Source of the DNA: an uncultured Pseudodesulfovibrio sp.
Lineage (GTDB): Bacteria; Desulfobacterota; Desulfovibrionia; Desulfovibrionales; Desulfovibrionaceae
Assembly (NCBI RefSeq): GCF_963675635.1
Contig: NZ_OY776488.1
Span: 62,001 to 126,000 of the forward strand
Length of the DNA: 64,000 bases
Direction of reading: 5' to 3'
Shown here one piece after another: positions 42,745 to 51,086 of this stretch; positions within the stretch are counted from its first letter, which is position 1, and every line of letters begins with the position of its first letter. Both the position numbers and the translations under genes were made by a program. The notes under the pieces were generated by a model. It worked only from the letters and a program-made list of their open reading frames with translations, was not told the DNA's origin and did no database searches.

Positions 42745-43053
42745 TGATTGTGCAAAACGGATTTTGAAACAGGTAGAATTACCGTTTCGAAGAAGAGCCC
42801 TTGGGATGGGGTTGGTGAGCGCAGCAGGGGATAACCTCCATTGCCTTGGGTTATCGAGCCTCCTGAATACCGTATCTCTTTTGTAAGAATACCGCCCCGC
42901 GCGTTTCGCTTCTCCCTCCCAAGGGCTTGCCGGTTATCTTGTGACAGACCGACATCTCCACCGTGAATTTCTCCGAAATTCTCATCCTGTGGGGTTTAGG
43001 GCCTGTCCGTTCGTGAAGATCGGACAGGCCTCATATTTTTTGAGGATACTACA
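42745..43053 (+). ncRNA. Long structured leader, candidate attenuator or riboswitch
   Basis: Downstream of the sigma-54 promoter no ORF is convincing, but pairing is extensive. A closing stem pairs GCCCTTGGGA (42797-42806) with TCCCAAGGGC (42917-42926). Inside, GATAACC (42830-42836) pairs with GGTTATC (42849-42855), flanked by CAGG/CCTG. A second GGTTATC at 42932-42938 offers an alternative partner. An intrinsic terminator ends the leader just before the ribosome site. The sequence GAATACCG is repeated at 42865 and 42887. It matches no riboswitch class I know; an independent small RNA is also possible. Confidence 0.5.
43000..43041 (+). terminator. Intrinsic terminator in the leader of the DMT-YitT operon
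   Basis: GGCCTGTCCG and CGGACAGGCC form a perfect 10-bp stem with an 11-nt loop, followed by TCATATTTTTT. It ends 12 nt before the start codon of the next gene, so it must be bypassed for that gene to be expressed from the upstream promoter. Confidence 0.82.
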
Positions 43054-44019
43054 ATGAATTGGAATGCATTCAGAAAGACCCAGGCTGCCGGATATGTTTT
43101 TATTGTTTTGGGCATTCTCAACTGGAGTGGCAATTTCGTGGCCGCCCGAGGTCTGGCTGGTACGGTGGAGCCTGCCACGCTCAATCTGCTCCGTTGGGTA
43201 TTGGCCACGGCGATTTTTTTGCCATTCGGTTTTCGTGCTTTTTGGCGTGAGCGCCATGCTGTCGCTCGGTTGTGGAAAGAGCTGACAGTTCTCGCTCTGA
43301 CGGGAATCTCATTGTATGACATGGTGATTTTTCTGGCCGGTCGGACAACGGAAGCATTGAATATGTCGCTTATCGCTACCCTGTCGCCTCTCTTCACTGC
43401 ACTGGTGGCCCAGTTTATTTTCAAGGAAAAGATCAGGTCCAGCATGTATGCGGGCATTGCTGTCAGTACTCTGGGCATCGTTTTGCTCGTGACCGATGGT
43501 GATTTTTCCCGATTGCTCTCCATGCGGTTTGCAGCAGGCGATCTGCTCATTCTGAGTTCGGCCGTCATGTCTGCCGTATACAACACGATTATCAGTAAAA
43601 TTGCCGGAAAACTCAGCCAGGTAACACTCTTTATGTCGCTGTGCTTTTTCGGAACTCTCTACATCATCCCGATGTATCTGTGGGAAACCGGCGGTCAGCT
43701 TCTGCTGCCAGAGTTCACCCCTGATTTGATCTGGTCACTTCTGTATCTTGCCGTTTGCGCGTCCATTCTCTGCTGTCTCTTCTGGAATGAAGCGGTTCAG
43801 ATAATGGGTGCTCCCAAGGCGATGATGTTCTATTACACCTTGCCGCCTGTAAGTGCCGCCATCGCATGGGTCGTTATTGATGAACCTGTCAATTTGAATC
43901 AGATTCTCAGCGGGACGATTATCCTTGCAGGCATTCTGTTTGCTTTATATGGTGGCTCTCCGAAAATTCGGAGGCAGGAGAAGCTGATTGATGTTCAACC
44001 GTCTGAGATTGGTTACTGA
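43054..44019 (+). CDS. EamA/DMT-family transporter
   Basis: 321 residues, ten transmembrane helices in two EamA repeats (ILNWSGNFVAARGLAGTVEP first; VCASILCCLFWNEAVQIMG second). GAGGA lies eight bases before the ATG. The 3-prime end overlaps the YitT gene by 29 bp. This is the third DMT protein in the 30-44 kb region, each behind a different sigma-54 promoter. Export of a metabolite is likely; the compound is unknown. Confidence 0.84.
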   Translation: MNWNAFRKTQAAGYVFIVLGILNWSGNFVAARGLAGTVEPATLNLLRWVLATAIFLPFGFRAFWRERHAVARLWKELTVLALTGISLYDMVIFLAGRTTEALNMSLIATLSPLFTALVAQFIFKEKIRSSMYAGIAVSTLGIVLLVTDGDFSRLLSMRFAAGDLLILSSAVMSAVYNTIISKIAGKLSQVTLFMSLCFFGTLYIIPMYLWETGGQLLLPEFTPDLIWSLLYLAVCASILCCLFWNEAVQIMGAPKAMMFYYTLPPVSAAIAWVVIDEPVNLNQILSGTIILAGILFALYGGSPKIRRQEKLIDVQPSEIGY

Positions 44020-44854
44020 TACTCTCGTGTGGAATGTGTTCTTGCTCATGCTAGGCTCCTTTGTATTCATCGTTGGATACAACGGTATTGCGGTTTATCA
44101 TGATTTTGTGCCTGGCGCATTGTACGGTCTTTCCGTGGTTGTCCAGAAGATTGAGCCGGAGTTATCACTTTCGTGGTGGTATCTTCTGCTTAATATTCCT
44201 TTGTTCCTTGTTGCCTGGAGAGGCGTGAGCAAACGGTTTTTCTTTCTCAATTTGTTCACCATGGGGGTCATCACCGTACTGACGTCCGTTGTCCATCTGG
44301 ATCTTGGAATTCGCAATGAAATGTATGCGGCCATTGCGTCTGGTGCACTCATGGGTGCGGGAGGGGGGATCATTCTTCGTTCTTATGGCGGAGGGGGTGG
44401 TCTTGATGTTATCGCAATCATTGTCAATCGAAAGTACGGTATCCGCTTCGGCGTCTTTTATTTTGTGATCAATACAATTGTCATGGGCTTTGCCCTGAGC
44501 CGATATTCACCTGACAAAATAATAGCATCTCTGGTCATGCTGTTCATCAGTTCAGTCGTTACCGAGTATGTCCTTTCCTTGTTCAATCAGCGAAAGGCCG
44601 TGCGCATCATTACCAAGAAAACCGACGAGCTGGTCAAGGAGATCGTCGGCCCTGGTAAGCATCACGCTTCGGTATTTACCGGAAAAGGCGGTTATTCCGG
44701 AGAACGGGTGGACATGATTTTCTCTATTTCAGACAACCTGCGGCTTCGGAGTTTGGAGCAGCGGGTTTTTGATGTCGACCCCGAAGCGATTTTCGTGGTC
44801 GAAAATACATTCAGCGTCATCGGTGGTTCCATCGCCAAGCGCAAAGATTATTAA
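43991..44854 (+). CDS. YitT-family (DUF161/DUF2179) membrane protein
   Basis: 287 residues from the ATG at 43991, with AGGAG upstream inside the DMT gene. About five transmembrane helices occupy residues 10-200 (MLGSFVFIVGYNGIAVYHDF, GAGGGIILRSYGGGGGLDVI). A cytosolic DUF2179 domain at about 210-285 follows (FTGKGGYSGERVDMIF), a fold with a possible ligand-binding role. The family's biochemistry is not settled. Same operon as the DMT gene and the TSCPD gene. Confidence 0.87.
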   Translation: MFNRLRLVTDTLVWNVFLLMLGSFVFIVGYNGIAVYHDFVPGALYGLSVVVQKIEPELSLSWWYLLLNIPLFLVAWRGVSKRFFFLNLFTMGVITVLTSVVHLDLGIRNEMYAAIASGALMGAGGGIILRSYGGGGGLDVIAIIVNRKYGIRFGVFYFVINTIVMGFALSRYSPDKIIASLVMLFISSVVTEYVLSLFNQRKAVRIITKKTDELVKEIVGPGKHHASVFTGKGGYSGERVDMIFSISDNLRLRSLEQRVFDVDPEAIFVVENTFSVIGGSIAKRKDY

Positions 44855-44876
44855 CCATTCACTTTCGGACTGAAAC

Positions 44877-45203
44877 ATGGAAAATACCTTCTTCGAACTG
44901 ACTCCTCTGGCCCCTCTCGATTCTCTCCACGCAACCTCTGTTCCGGGCGATGCAAGCACGTATATTCCAGAAGGTGTTTGTGCCAAGATGATTCGATTCG
45001 CTGTCGAAGATCACAAGCTCGTGCATTTGAGTTTTACCGGCGGATGCGACGGTAACCTCAAGGCCATAGCCAAGCTGGTAGAAGGCATGGATGTTTCTGA
45101 AGTCGTCGAAAAACTTAGCGGCCTTACCTGTGGTAAAAAAAATACTTCCTGTGCCGATCAATTATGTCGTGCCCTGACCGATCATATGACCTGTCAGGTC
45201 TAG
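44877..45203 (+). CDS. TSCPD-domain protein
   Basis: 108 residues. The TSCPD-like core reads VHLSFTGGCDGNLKAIAKLV, then LTCGKKNTSCADQLCRAL, with five conserved-looking Cys (about 39, 57, 85, 92 and 97). Similar domains occur at the end of B12-dependent ribonucleotide reductases and as stand-alone proteins of unknown function, probably binding metal. It begins 22 bp after the YitT stop with a weak ribosome site. Last gene of the operon, followed by a strong terminator. Confidence 0.78.
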   Translation: MENTFFELTPLAPLDSLHATSVPGDASTYIPEGVCAKMIRFAVEDHKLVHLSFTGGCDGNLKAIAKLVEGMDVSEVVEKLSGLTCGKKNTSCADQLCRALTDHMTCQV

Positions 45204-45226
45204 ACGGCTGAATAGAATATAGATGT

Positions 45227-45274
45227 CGGTGCGGCGCGAAATCTGGAAACAGGTTCGCGCCGCACCGGCTTTTT
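45227..45274. terminator. Strong terminator after the TSCPD gene
   Basis: CGGTGCGGCGCGAA and TTCGCGCCGCACCG form a perfect 14-bp stem with a 13-nt loop, followed by GCTTTTT. It lies between convergent genes and probably serves the plus strand mainly. Confidence 0.9.
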
Positions 45275-45284
45275 GGCGGTTGGA

Positions 45285-45707
45285 TTATTCTGCGGCTGCG
45301 GAAAGACAGGCGGCACTGAGTCTGTCAGATATATAGCTGACCTGTGCGTCGTCGCCTTCATAGAGGTCGAAACATTTGGCATCTTCTCCCATCAGTCCTT
45401 CAGGGACTTCATCGCCAAGGCCGTCAGGGTCATCGACAAGCTCCTTGTAAAAGCAGACTGAAAGCCAGCGATCGGCGGGATCGTCGTCAATAATGTCCAC
45501 CATGGCGAACAGGCTGCGTTTCTGTTGGTTGGCATGTGATGCGCGCAGGGAATACGTAATGCCCGGACGGGCAATGAAGTTGAGAGTGACGCCTTCCAGA
45601 CCTTCCAGGTGTTCCTTGAGGTTCTGAAAGCATCCCTTGGTCCGGTTGGGATCGGTAGTCCAGGTGTCGAGGAACGCTGTCAGTTCCTCGGTGAGTGCGG
45701 TGTCCAT
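45285..45707 (-). CDS. Conserved hypothetical protein
   Basis: 140 residues, acidic and soluble. Regular mixed helix/strand pattern: an N-terminal helix (LTEELTAFLDTWTT), then strands VTLNFIARPGITYSLRAS and RSLFAMVDIIDDDP, then WLSVCFYKELVDDP. No family was recognised. AAGGAG precedes the ATG. It lies alone on its strand after a convergent terminator. Codon use is like its neighbours, so it is a genuine native gene. Confidence 0.6.
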   Translation of the reverse strand: MDTALTEELTAFLDTWTTDPNRTKGCFQNLKEHLEGLEGVTLNFIARPGITYSLRASHANQQKRSLFAMVDIIDDDPADRWLSVCFYKELVDDPDGLGDEVPEGLMGEDAKCFDLYEGDDAQVSYISDRLSAACLSAAAE

Positions 45708-45969
45708 CGGGAGAGTCTCCTTGTTTGGTTTCCGTGAGCTCTAGCACGTGAGTGATGTCAGGTGCTGGGGATTCCTTCAACAAATTTTCCAATGAGCGTG
45801 TGCTGTCCTTTGACGTGTATCGGACAACGCCTGTGCCTTTTTATGGTGTCGCGATTGAACAGGAAATTGTCGGAATTGCCCTATGGTGAACGCGCGTCCG
45901 ATAGTGCCTGATATTGCAGGGAAGACGAGAGGCGGTTCACGAAGACTATTCGGTGACAGTCCTTCTTTA

Positions 45970-46266
45970 TCAGGCCTCGGGTGTTTCGTTTTCCAAAGCG
46001 GCAAGTGCAGCCACGCAGATGGCCACCGCTGCTTCGGCATTCTCGGCCGTGGCATCTTGTCCATTCATGGTGAAGCAGGCTTGCCAGGATGTGTCGCACA
46101 GGCTCTTCGCGCAGAGGTCTTTAAGCGTGAAGGCGTATCCTTTGACTTCAAGAGCGTCAGCAACACGCAGAGCTTCGTTCACGTTGCTTGCAGGGGCGGC
46201 GGGGACAGATTCGCCGAGCAGGGAATGTAGTTTGGATTCAATGTCTTTGAGGGAAAGTTCGGGCAT
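45970..46266 (-). CDS. Small hypothetical protein
   Basis: 98 residues from the ATG at 46266, chosen because CAGGA lies upstream; the frame stays open to 46386. It begins with a helical segment (LSLKDIESKLHSLLGE), then an Ala-rich middle and a helical C-terminus (EAAVAICVAALAALE). Four Cys are spread along the chain. No family was recognised. It lies on the same strand as the APC permease but 190 bp away, past a terminator. Confidence 0.5.
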   Translation of the reverse strand: MPELSLKDIESKLHSLLGESVPAAPASNVNEALRVADALEVKGYAFTLKDLCAKSLCDTSWQACFTMNGQDATAENAEAAVAICVAALAALENETPEA

Positions 46267-46398
46267 GGTTTTTCCTGTATGAAGATATGAGTAGTGGTTC
46301 ATTTGTTGTCGGCGTTTACTCAAACACTGAAATATCCTTGAGTCAACACCCATTTGCGAGATATCGAGGCATAAGGCTGGTTGCAAGATATAAAGACA

Positions 46399-46432
46399 GG
46401 CCGCCTCTCCAGAAGAATCCAGAAAAGCGGCC
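46399..46432 (-). terminator. Terminator after the APC permease gene
   Basis: On the minus strand GGCCGCTTTTC pairs with GAGAGGCGGCC (two wobbles, 12-nt loop), followed by TGTCTTTATATCTT. It lies 27 bp past the stop. Confidence 0.6.
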
Positions 46433-46458
46433 CGCTGTAATGGGTCGTAATTATGTTG

Positions 46459-47781
46459 TTAGCGCTTTTTTTTCATGAGCGCGCAGCCGATGCCGAGTAT
46501 GAGCAGGGACAGAGCCAGGAAATGAAGGAACATGTCTTTCTGAATTGCGCCCCAGATGATGTAGAGTGAACCACAGCCTGCCAGCAGTGGGCAGAGAAAA
46601 CGACTGAAAGGACCAAGGTCGGTGAACGTTTTCATCACCCAGATGTATATGGAAATGTAGATCACGTACAGGAATGCAATGGGCAGTTCGGAGATATCCA
46701 TGAACTGACCCCACCACCCCATGAAATTGCCGTACCAGACAACCAGCCACAGGCAGGAAAGGATGTACCCTATCAGAGCTGATGTGGTGGTGCTGTTAGT
46801 CTGGGGGTTGATCTTCTTGAAAAAGTCAGGCTTGGGCCCCATGTCGCGTGAGGCGATGGAGAACATGCCCCGTGCCGACCCCATGATCAATCCGTTGAGT
46901 GTCCCCAGACAGGAGATGATGACGAACACGGTCAGGATTGTGCCGCTCAGTTTGCTGAAAATCAGTGCGATGACTTCGACTGGAGCATCGTTGCCAGCAG
47001 TCAGAACCTGATCGTTGGTCAGTACGCCGGAAATGCCGAGATAGTAGAGCATGTAGATACATACAACGGCTATGGTACCGACAACCAGTGCGCGGGGCAG
47101 GGTGGTCTTGGCATCTTTCAATTCGGCGTTGATGACGGTGGCGATGATCCAGCCTTCATAGGCGAAGGCGGTAGACAAGGTCGCCACAGCCAGGCCACCA
47201 CCGCTACCGGCGACGGTCTGTGCGGCGTTGGTGAAGTTGTCCAGAGTCATGCCGCTGGATATCCCGGCGATGCCGCCGACAACAGCGACCAGGGCCAGAG
47301 GAATCAGTTTCACGATCGTTGACGTGACCTGCCATTTGCCGGCCAGAACCGGGGAGAAATAGTTGAGCAGGAAAAATCCGGTCAGATAAACAAATGAGAC
47401 GGGCCAGACAATGGAGTCCATGCCGAGCAGTGCGCCAGTGTAATTGGCGGATACCCAGGCCAGAACGGCAACCAGAGTCGGGTAGTAAATGAAGGTCATG
47501 AACCAGGCTACCAGATACCCGGCTTTCTGGCCGTATGCCTGTTCGAAATAGTCGACTACGCCGTTGACGCGCTCGATGCGTGTGGCGATTTTTGAGAACA
47601 CGTAGGCAGTGACGACCATGATCGAACCACCTATGAGCCAGGCCAGCAATGCTGTGGACAGGTCCCCCCCGGACGCGCTGAGTACGTCATCCGCCTTGAA
47701 GAATACGCCCGAACCGATGACAATGCCGACAACCATGGCGGTTGCAGTCCAGAACCCATATTTTTTTTGTAAATTTTCCAT
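46459..47781 (-). CDS. APC-family amino acid permease
   Basis: 440 residues with about twelve transmembrane helices. The first helix carries the substrate motif VVGIVIGSGVFFKADDV, the G(S/T)G loop that binds the amino-acid carboxylate and amino groups in APC permeases. Helix 6 carries STAFAYEGWIIATVINAEL, also typical. It may work as a uniporter, proton symporter or exchanger. The substrate cannot be named. The ribosome site is poor (GACAGCAT). It is monocistronic and diverges from the TetR gene across a 550-bp gap. Confidence 0.86.
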   Translation of the reverse strand: MENLQKKYGFWTATAMVVGIVIGSGVFFKADDVLSASGGDLSTALLAWLIGGSIMVVTAYVFSKIATRIERVNGVVDYFEQAYGQKAGYLVAWFMTFIYYPTLVAVLAWVSANYTGALLGMDSIVWPVSFVYLTGFFLLNYFSPVLAGKWQVTSTIVKLIPLALVAVVGGIAGISSGMTLDNFTNAAQTVAGSGGGLAVATLSTAFAYEGWIIATVINAELKDAKTTLPRALVVGTIAVVCIYMLYYLGISGVLTNDQVLTAGNDAPVEVIALIFSKLSGTILTVFVIISCLGTLNGLIMGSARGMFSIASRDMGPKPDFFKKINPQTNSTTTSALIGYILSCLWLVVWYGNFMGWWGQFMDISELPIAFLYVIYISIYIWVMKTFTDLGPFSRFLCPLLAGCGSLYIIWGAIQKDMFLHFLALSLLILGIGCALMKKKR

Positions 47782-48221
47782 ATGCTGTCACACTCTGTTT
47801 TATGTGTGTCGAAATGTGTTGCCGATTGGATCAATCGAGCAAAACGGCATGTCGCAACCCCGTGCGCTTCATGCCGTGAAAGCCTCCTCTCTGAATCACA
47901 TCAGGCCGACCCTCCAGTCACCCCGAGCAAATCACAGCGTTCTCTTTGCTCTTATCATATGGAAATGTCCAGTGTTTTTTTTGATTCTTGTGAACTAACA
48001 CGTTAATTTTTCAGGAAATTGTGAATATGATGTAAGATGCTGAACTTGTTGTGGTGGGGGTTAAATGCGGGAAAGAGGTGATCGACGCGTCAAAAACGGG
48101 TGTCGTTTTTGGCGCAAAAAAGTCAGAAGTGTCATCTTTTTTCATTTTCCCCTCATATTTTTTTTTGATCAGTGGCATGTGTCTTCTGACTTATTCAATT
48201 ATTTAAGGTTGATTAATATAA
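47782..48221. other. Long intergenic region upstream of the APC and TetR genes
   Basis: About 440 bp with no convincing gene. It contains A/T-rich tracts and an inverted repeat, AAGTCAGAAG (48120-48129) with CTTCTGACTT (48183-48192), separated by 53 nt. The space between the arms holds two T-runs. No -24/-12 promoter was found. The APC promoter must lie near 47800-47900, but no clear boxes are seen. Confidence 0.4.
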
Positions 48222-48243
48222 AAACTGAGTGCATACTCAGTTT
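48222..48243. promoter_or_regulatory. TetR operator 1
   Basis: Perfect inverted repeat AAACTGAGT-N4-ACTCAGTTT. It lies just upstream of the -35 box of the TetR promoter and has a near-identical partner 67 bp away. Confidence 0.8.
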
Positions 48244-48254
48244 GCGGGTTTATT

Positions 48255-48284
48255 TTGACATTCTAAGTCGTTGGAACGTATAAA
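48255..48284 (+). promoter_or_regulatory. Sigma-70-type promoter of the TetR-SulP operon
   Basis: TTGACA (48255-48260), an 18-bp spacer and TATAAA (48279-48284). Operator copies lie on both sides. Confidence 0.75.
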
Positions 48285-48287
48285 ATG

Positions 48288-48311
48288 AAAACTGAGTGGT
48301 TACTCGGTTTT
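48288..48311. promoter_or_regulatory. TetR operator 2
   Basis: AAAACTGAGT-N4-ACTCGGTTTT, one mismatch between arms. It starts 4 bp after the -10 box and so covers the transcription start, a classic repressing position. Confidence 0.8.
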
Positions 48312-48334
48312 CGGAAAAGGATGGATTTGTCAGC

Positions 48335-48919
48335 ATGAAGAAGAAGGAAGCCATACTCAAGGTTGCCACGGTTTTGTTCGCGAATAAGGGGTTTGCGGGC
48401 ACTTCGGGTCAGGAACTGGCCCGGTTGACCGGGGTGGCAGAGGGAACGATTTTCTATCACTTCAAAAGCAAAGAAGGGTTGCTGCTGGCTATCCTGGAAA
48501 AGACCAGAGACGATATTGTGGATCAGTTTGAGCGGTTCTTTGAGAACAGGCCGTTCAATTCAGGTCTTGAGATGGCTGAGGAGGTTATCTCTTTCTATCT
48601 GTATCTGGCTGGTTTGCTGGAAGACAAATTCCTGCTGCTGCACAGGCATTATCTCTACAAGTTCTCCGAGTCGAATCCGGAGTTCAGGGAAAACCTGGAA
48701 GCAATTTACAACTGTCTGGTCGATGTATTCGAAAAGGCGATTGTGACAGGGCAGGAAGACGGTTCCATCAATCAGGAAATGCATTCTCGAAAATCAGCAC
48801 TCATTCTGTTTACCATGGTGGATGGTTTGGTTCGATTCAAAAACTTCAACCTGTATGATGCGGGTGCATTGTTCAACGAACTGATGCTCACATGCCGCAG
48901 AATGTTACAGGCTCCATAG
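48335..48919 (+). CDS. TetR-family transcription regulator
   Basis: 194 residues from the ATG at 48335; an in-frame GTG at 48296 falls inside operator 2 and is less likely. The N-terminal helix-turn-helix reads KEAILKVATVLFANKGFAG, then ELARLTGVAEGTIFYHFKSK, the textbook TetR pattern. The C-terminal ligand domain (about 60-190) is all-helical. Two palindromic operators flank its own promoter, so it probably represses itself together with the SulP operon that starts 16 bp after its stop. Confidence 0.92.
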   Translation: MKKKEAILKVATVLFANKGFAGTSGQELARLTGVAEGTIFYHFKSKEGLLLAILEKTRDDIVDQFERFFENRPFNSGLEMAEEVISFYLYLAGLLEDKFLLLHRHYLYKFSESNPEFRENLEAIYNCLVDVFEKAIVTGQEDGSINQEMHSRKSALILFTMVDGLVRFKNFNLYDAGALFNELMLTCRRMLQAP

Positions 48920-48934
48920 CAAGGAAGAGGCTGA

Positions 48935-51061
48935 ATGCTTTCGAAAATACTCCCGTTCATTGACTGGTTCAAAGGGTACAACATGGCTTCGCTCAGGGCG
49001 GATGCCATTTCGGGGCTGACGGTTGCCCTTGTACTCATCCCACAATCAATGGCATACGCCCAATTGGCTGGCATGCCTGCTTACTACGGCCTGTATGCTT
49101 CTTTTCTGCCGCCGCTTGTCGCTGCTCTGTTCGGTTCCAGCCGTCAGTTGGCAACCGGGCCGGTAGCAGTGGTCTCGCTCATGACCGCAGCGTCTCTTGA
49201 ACCGCTGGCGACTGCCGGCAGCGAGGGATACATCGCCTACGCGATTCTTCTCGCGCTCATGGTTGGACTCTTTCAGTTCATGCTCGGTGTGCTCAAACTC
49301 GGCCTGGTGGTTAATTTCCTGTCTCATCCGGTTGTCAACGGTTTCACCAACGCCGCCGCCATTATCATTGCGTCCTCACAGCTTTCCAAGATGTTCGGCG
49401 TGTATGTGGACAAGGCGGAGCACCATTACGAAACCATCATTCGTGTGGTTGAAGGGGCGTTGCATTATACGCATCTGCCAACGCTGGCTATGGGGGTGCT
49501 CGCTTTTGCCATCATGATCGTGCTGAAACGGATCAATCCCAAGATTCCCAATGTCCTGGTGGCCGTCGTGGTGACCACAGCACTGTCCTGGGGATTGGGT
49601 TTCAACCATGATGCCATGGTTTCCGCTGACTCCATCCAGGCTCCCGAGGTTCGTGAAGCAATCGTCCAGTTCAATACCGCTATCGACGGTATCGATCAGT
49701 TGGCGGTTGAGCGTACAGCGGTTAATGGCCTTATGGATACAGCCAAAAGTGCCAAGGACGCTGTGGGGATTCTTGATGCGGAACACGATCTGAATGTTAT
49801 CAATGTGCAGATTTCCCGTCTGAAGCTTGAAGCCCACAATCAGCGTGCTGCATTGCGCGCGACGCTGTTCGATGGTGTGGAAGACTCTGACGGCGCTCTG
49901 TTTTTTTATACCCGCGGGTCAGTTCCGGCAGGAATGGTTGCGGATGGTCGTACATGGCGCATGAAGGTCGGCAATACCAAGATCGACACCTCCAATATAA
50001 AAATGATGGGTGGTGGTGCCGTTGTCGGTACGGTGCCCTCCGGTATCCCGTCCATTTCAGCTCCTGCTCTGGACCTCAAGGTCATGCTGCACCTGCTTCC
50101 GTTCGCGGCCATCATTTCGTTGCTCGGATTCATGGAAGCCATTTCCATCGCCAAGGCCATGGCCGCCAAAACAGGTCAACGCCTTGATCCCAACCAGGAA
50201 CTCATCGGTCAGGGACTCGCCAACATGCTCGGCGCATGCGGCAAGTCCTACCCCGCATCCGGTTCGTTTTCGCGATCTGCGGTCAATTTGCAAGCGGGCG
50301 CAGTCACCGGCATGTCCAGTGTCTTCACCTCGCTCATGGTCGTAGTCGCCCTGTTGTTCTTCACGCCGCTGCTTTATCATCTGCCTCAGGCAGTACTTGC
50401 GGCGGTTATCATGATGGCTGTCATCGGTCTCATTAACGCTTCCGGTTTCATTCATGCCTGGAAAGCCCAATGGTATGACGGTGCCATTTCCATCCTGTCC
50501 TTCTTTTGCACGCTGGCCTTTGCGCCGCATCTGGACAAGGGCATCATGGTTGGCGTGGCCTTGTCTCTGGCCGTGTTCCTTTACAAGTCCATGCGTCCCA
50601 GAGTCGCCAGCCTCTCTCGTACCGATGACGAGTCTCTGCGCGATGCCACTGCTTTCGGCCTCAAGGAGTGTCAGCACATTTCCGTGGTCCGTTTTGACGG
50701 TCCGCTGTTCTTTGCCAACGCGAGCTTCTTGGAAGACCAGATCACTGATCGCATGATGGGCAACGATCAGCTCAGACATATCATCATCGTCGCCAATGGT
50801 ATCAACGATATGGACGCCTCTGGTGAAGAGGCTCTGTCCCTGATTGTGGACCGTGTTCGTGCCGCCGGACTGGATATATCCTTGTGTGGTGTCAACGAGG
50901 CGGTTATGGCTGTTCTCGAACGCACTCACCTGTTGGAAAAGATTGGCAAGGACCACGTCTATTCGACTATGGAAACCGCCATTTGCGCAACGCACGAGAG
51001 TGCTCATGCTGACGGTCAGGAAGATAACTGCCCGCTGACAACTGTTTGCCGTCTCGCCTAA
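48935..51061 (+). CDS. SulP-family anion permease with STAS domain and unusual insertion
   Basis: 708 residues. The permease core starts LTVALVLIPQSMAYAQLAGM and includes GACGKSYPASGSFSRSAVN, both SulP hallmarks. A STAS domain lies at about 580-680 (ISVVRFDGPLFFANASF). Between about residues 225 and 368, where most SulP proteins have a short loop before GIPS, there is an extra domain of about 145 residues with a helical stretch (VERTAVNGLMDTAKSAKDAV) and a beta part. SulP proteins carry sulfate, bicarbonate, oxalate or other anions. The selectivity is unknown here. AAGGAAGAGG precedes the ATG. Confidence 0.88.
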   Translation: MLSKILPFIDWFKGYNMASLRADAISGLTVALVLIPQSMAYAQLAGMPAYYGLYASFLPPLVAALFGSSRQLATGPVAVVSLMTAASLEPLATAGSEGYIAYAILLALMVGLFQFMLGVLKLGLVVNFLSHPVVNGFTNAAAIIIASSQLSKMFGVYVDKAEHHYETIIRVVEGALHYTHLPTLAMGVLAFAIMIVLKRINPKIPNVLVAVVVTTALSWGLGFNHDAMVSADSIQAPEVREAIVQFNTAIDGIDQLAVERTAVNGLMDTAKSAKDAVGILDAEHDLNVINVQISRLKLEAHNQRAALRATLFDGVEDSDGALFFYTRGSVPAGMVADGRTWRMKVGNTKIDTSNIKMMGGGAVVGTVPSGIPSISAPALDLKVMLHLLPFAAIISLLGFMEAISIAKAMAAKTGQRLDPNQELIGQGLANMLGACGKSYPASGSFSRSAVNLQAGAVTGMSSVFTSLMVVVALLFFTPLLYHLPQAVLAAVIMMAVIGLINASGFIHAWKAQWYDGAISILSFFCTLAFAPHLDKGIMVGVALSLAVFLYKSMRPRVASLSRTDDESLRDATAFGLKECQHISVVRFDGPLFFANASFLEDQITDRMMGNDQLRHIIIVANGINDMDASGEEALSLIVDRVRAAGLDISLCGVNEAVMAVLERTHLLEKIGKDHVYSTMETAICATHESAHADGQEDNCPLTTVCRLA

Positions 51062-51086
51062 GTCCGGGACAAACAAGGAGTAGACA

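Noticed and set aside
42797..42926. 6S RNA
   Set aside because: The general shape is similar, but I could not match conserved 6S positions, so it is reported only as an unclassified structured leader.
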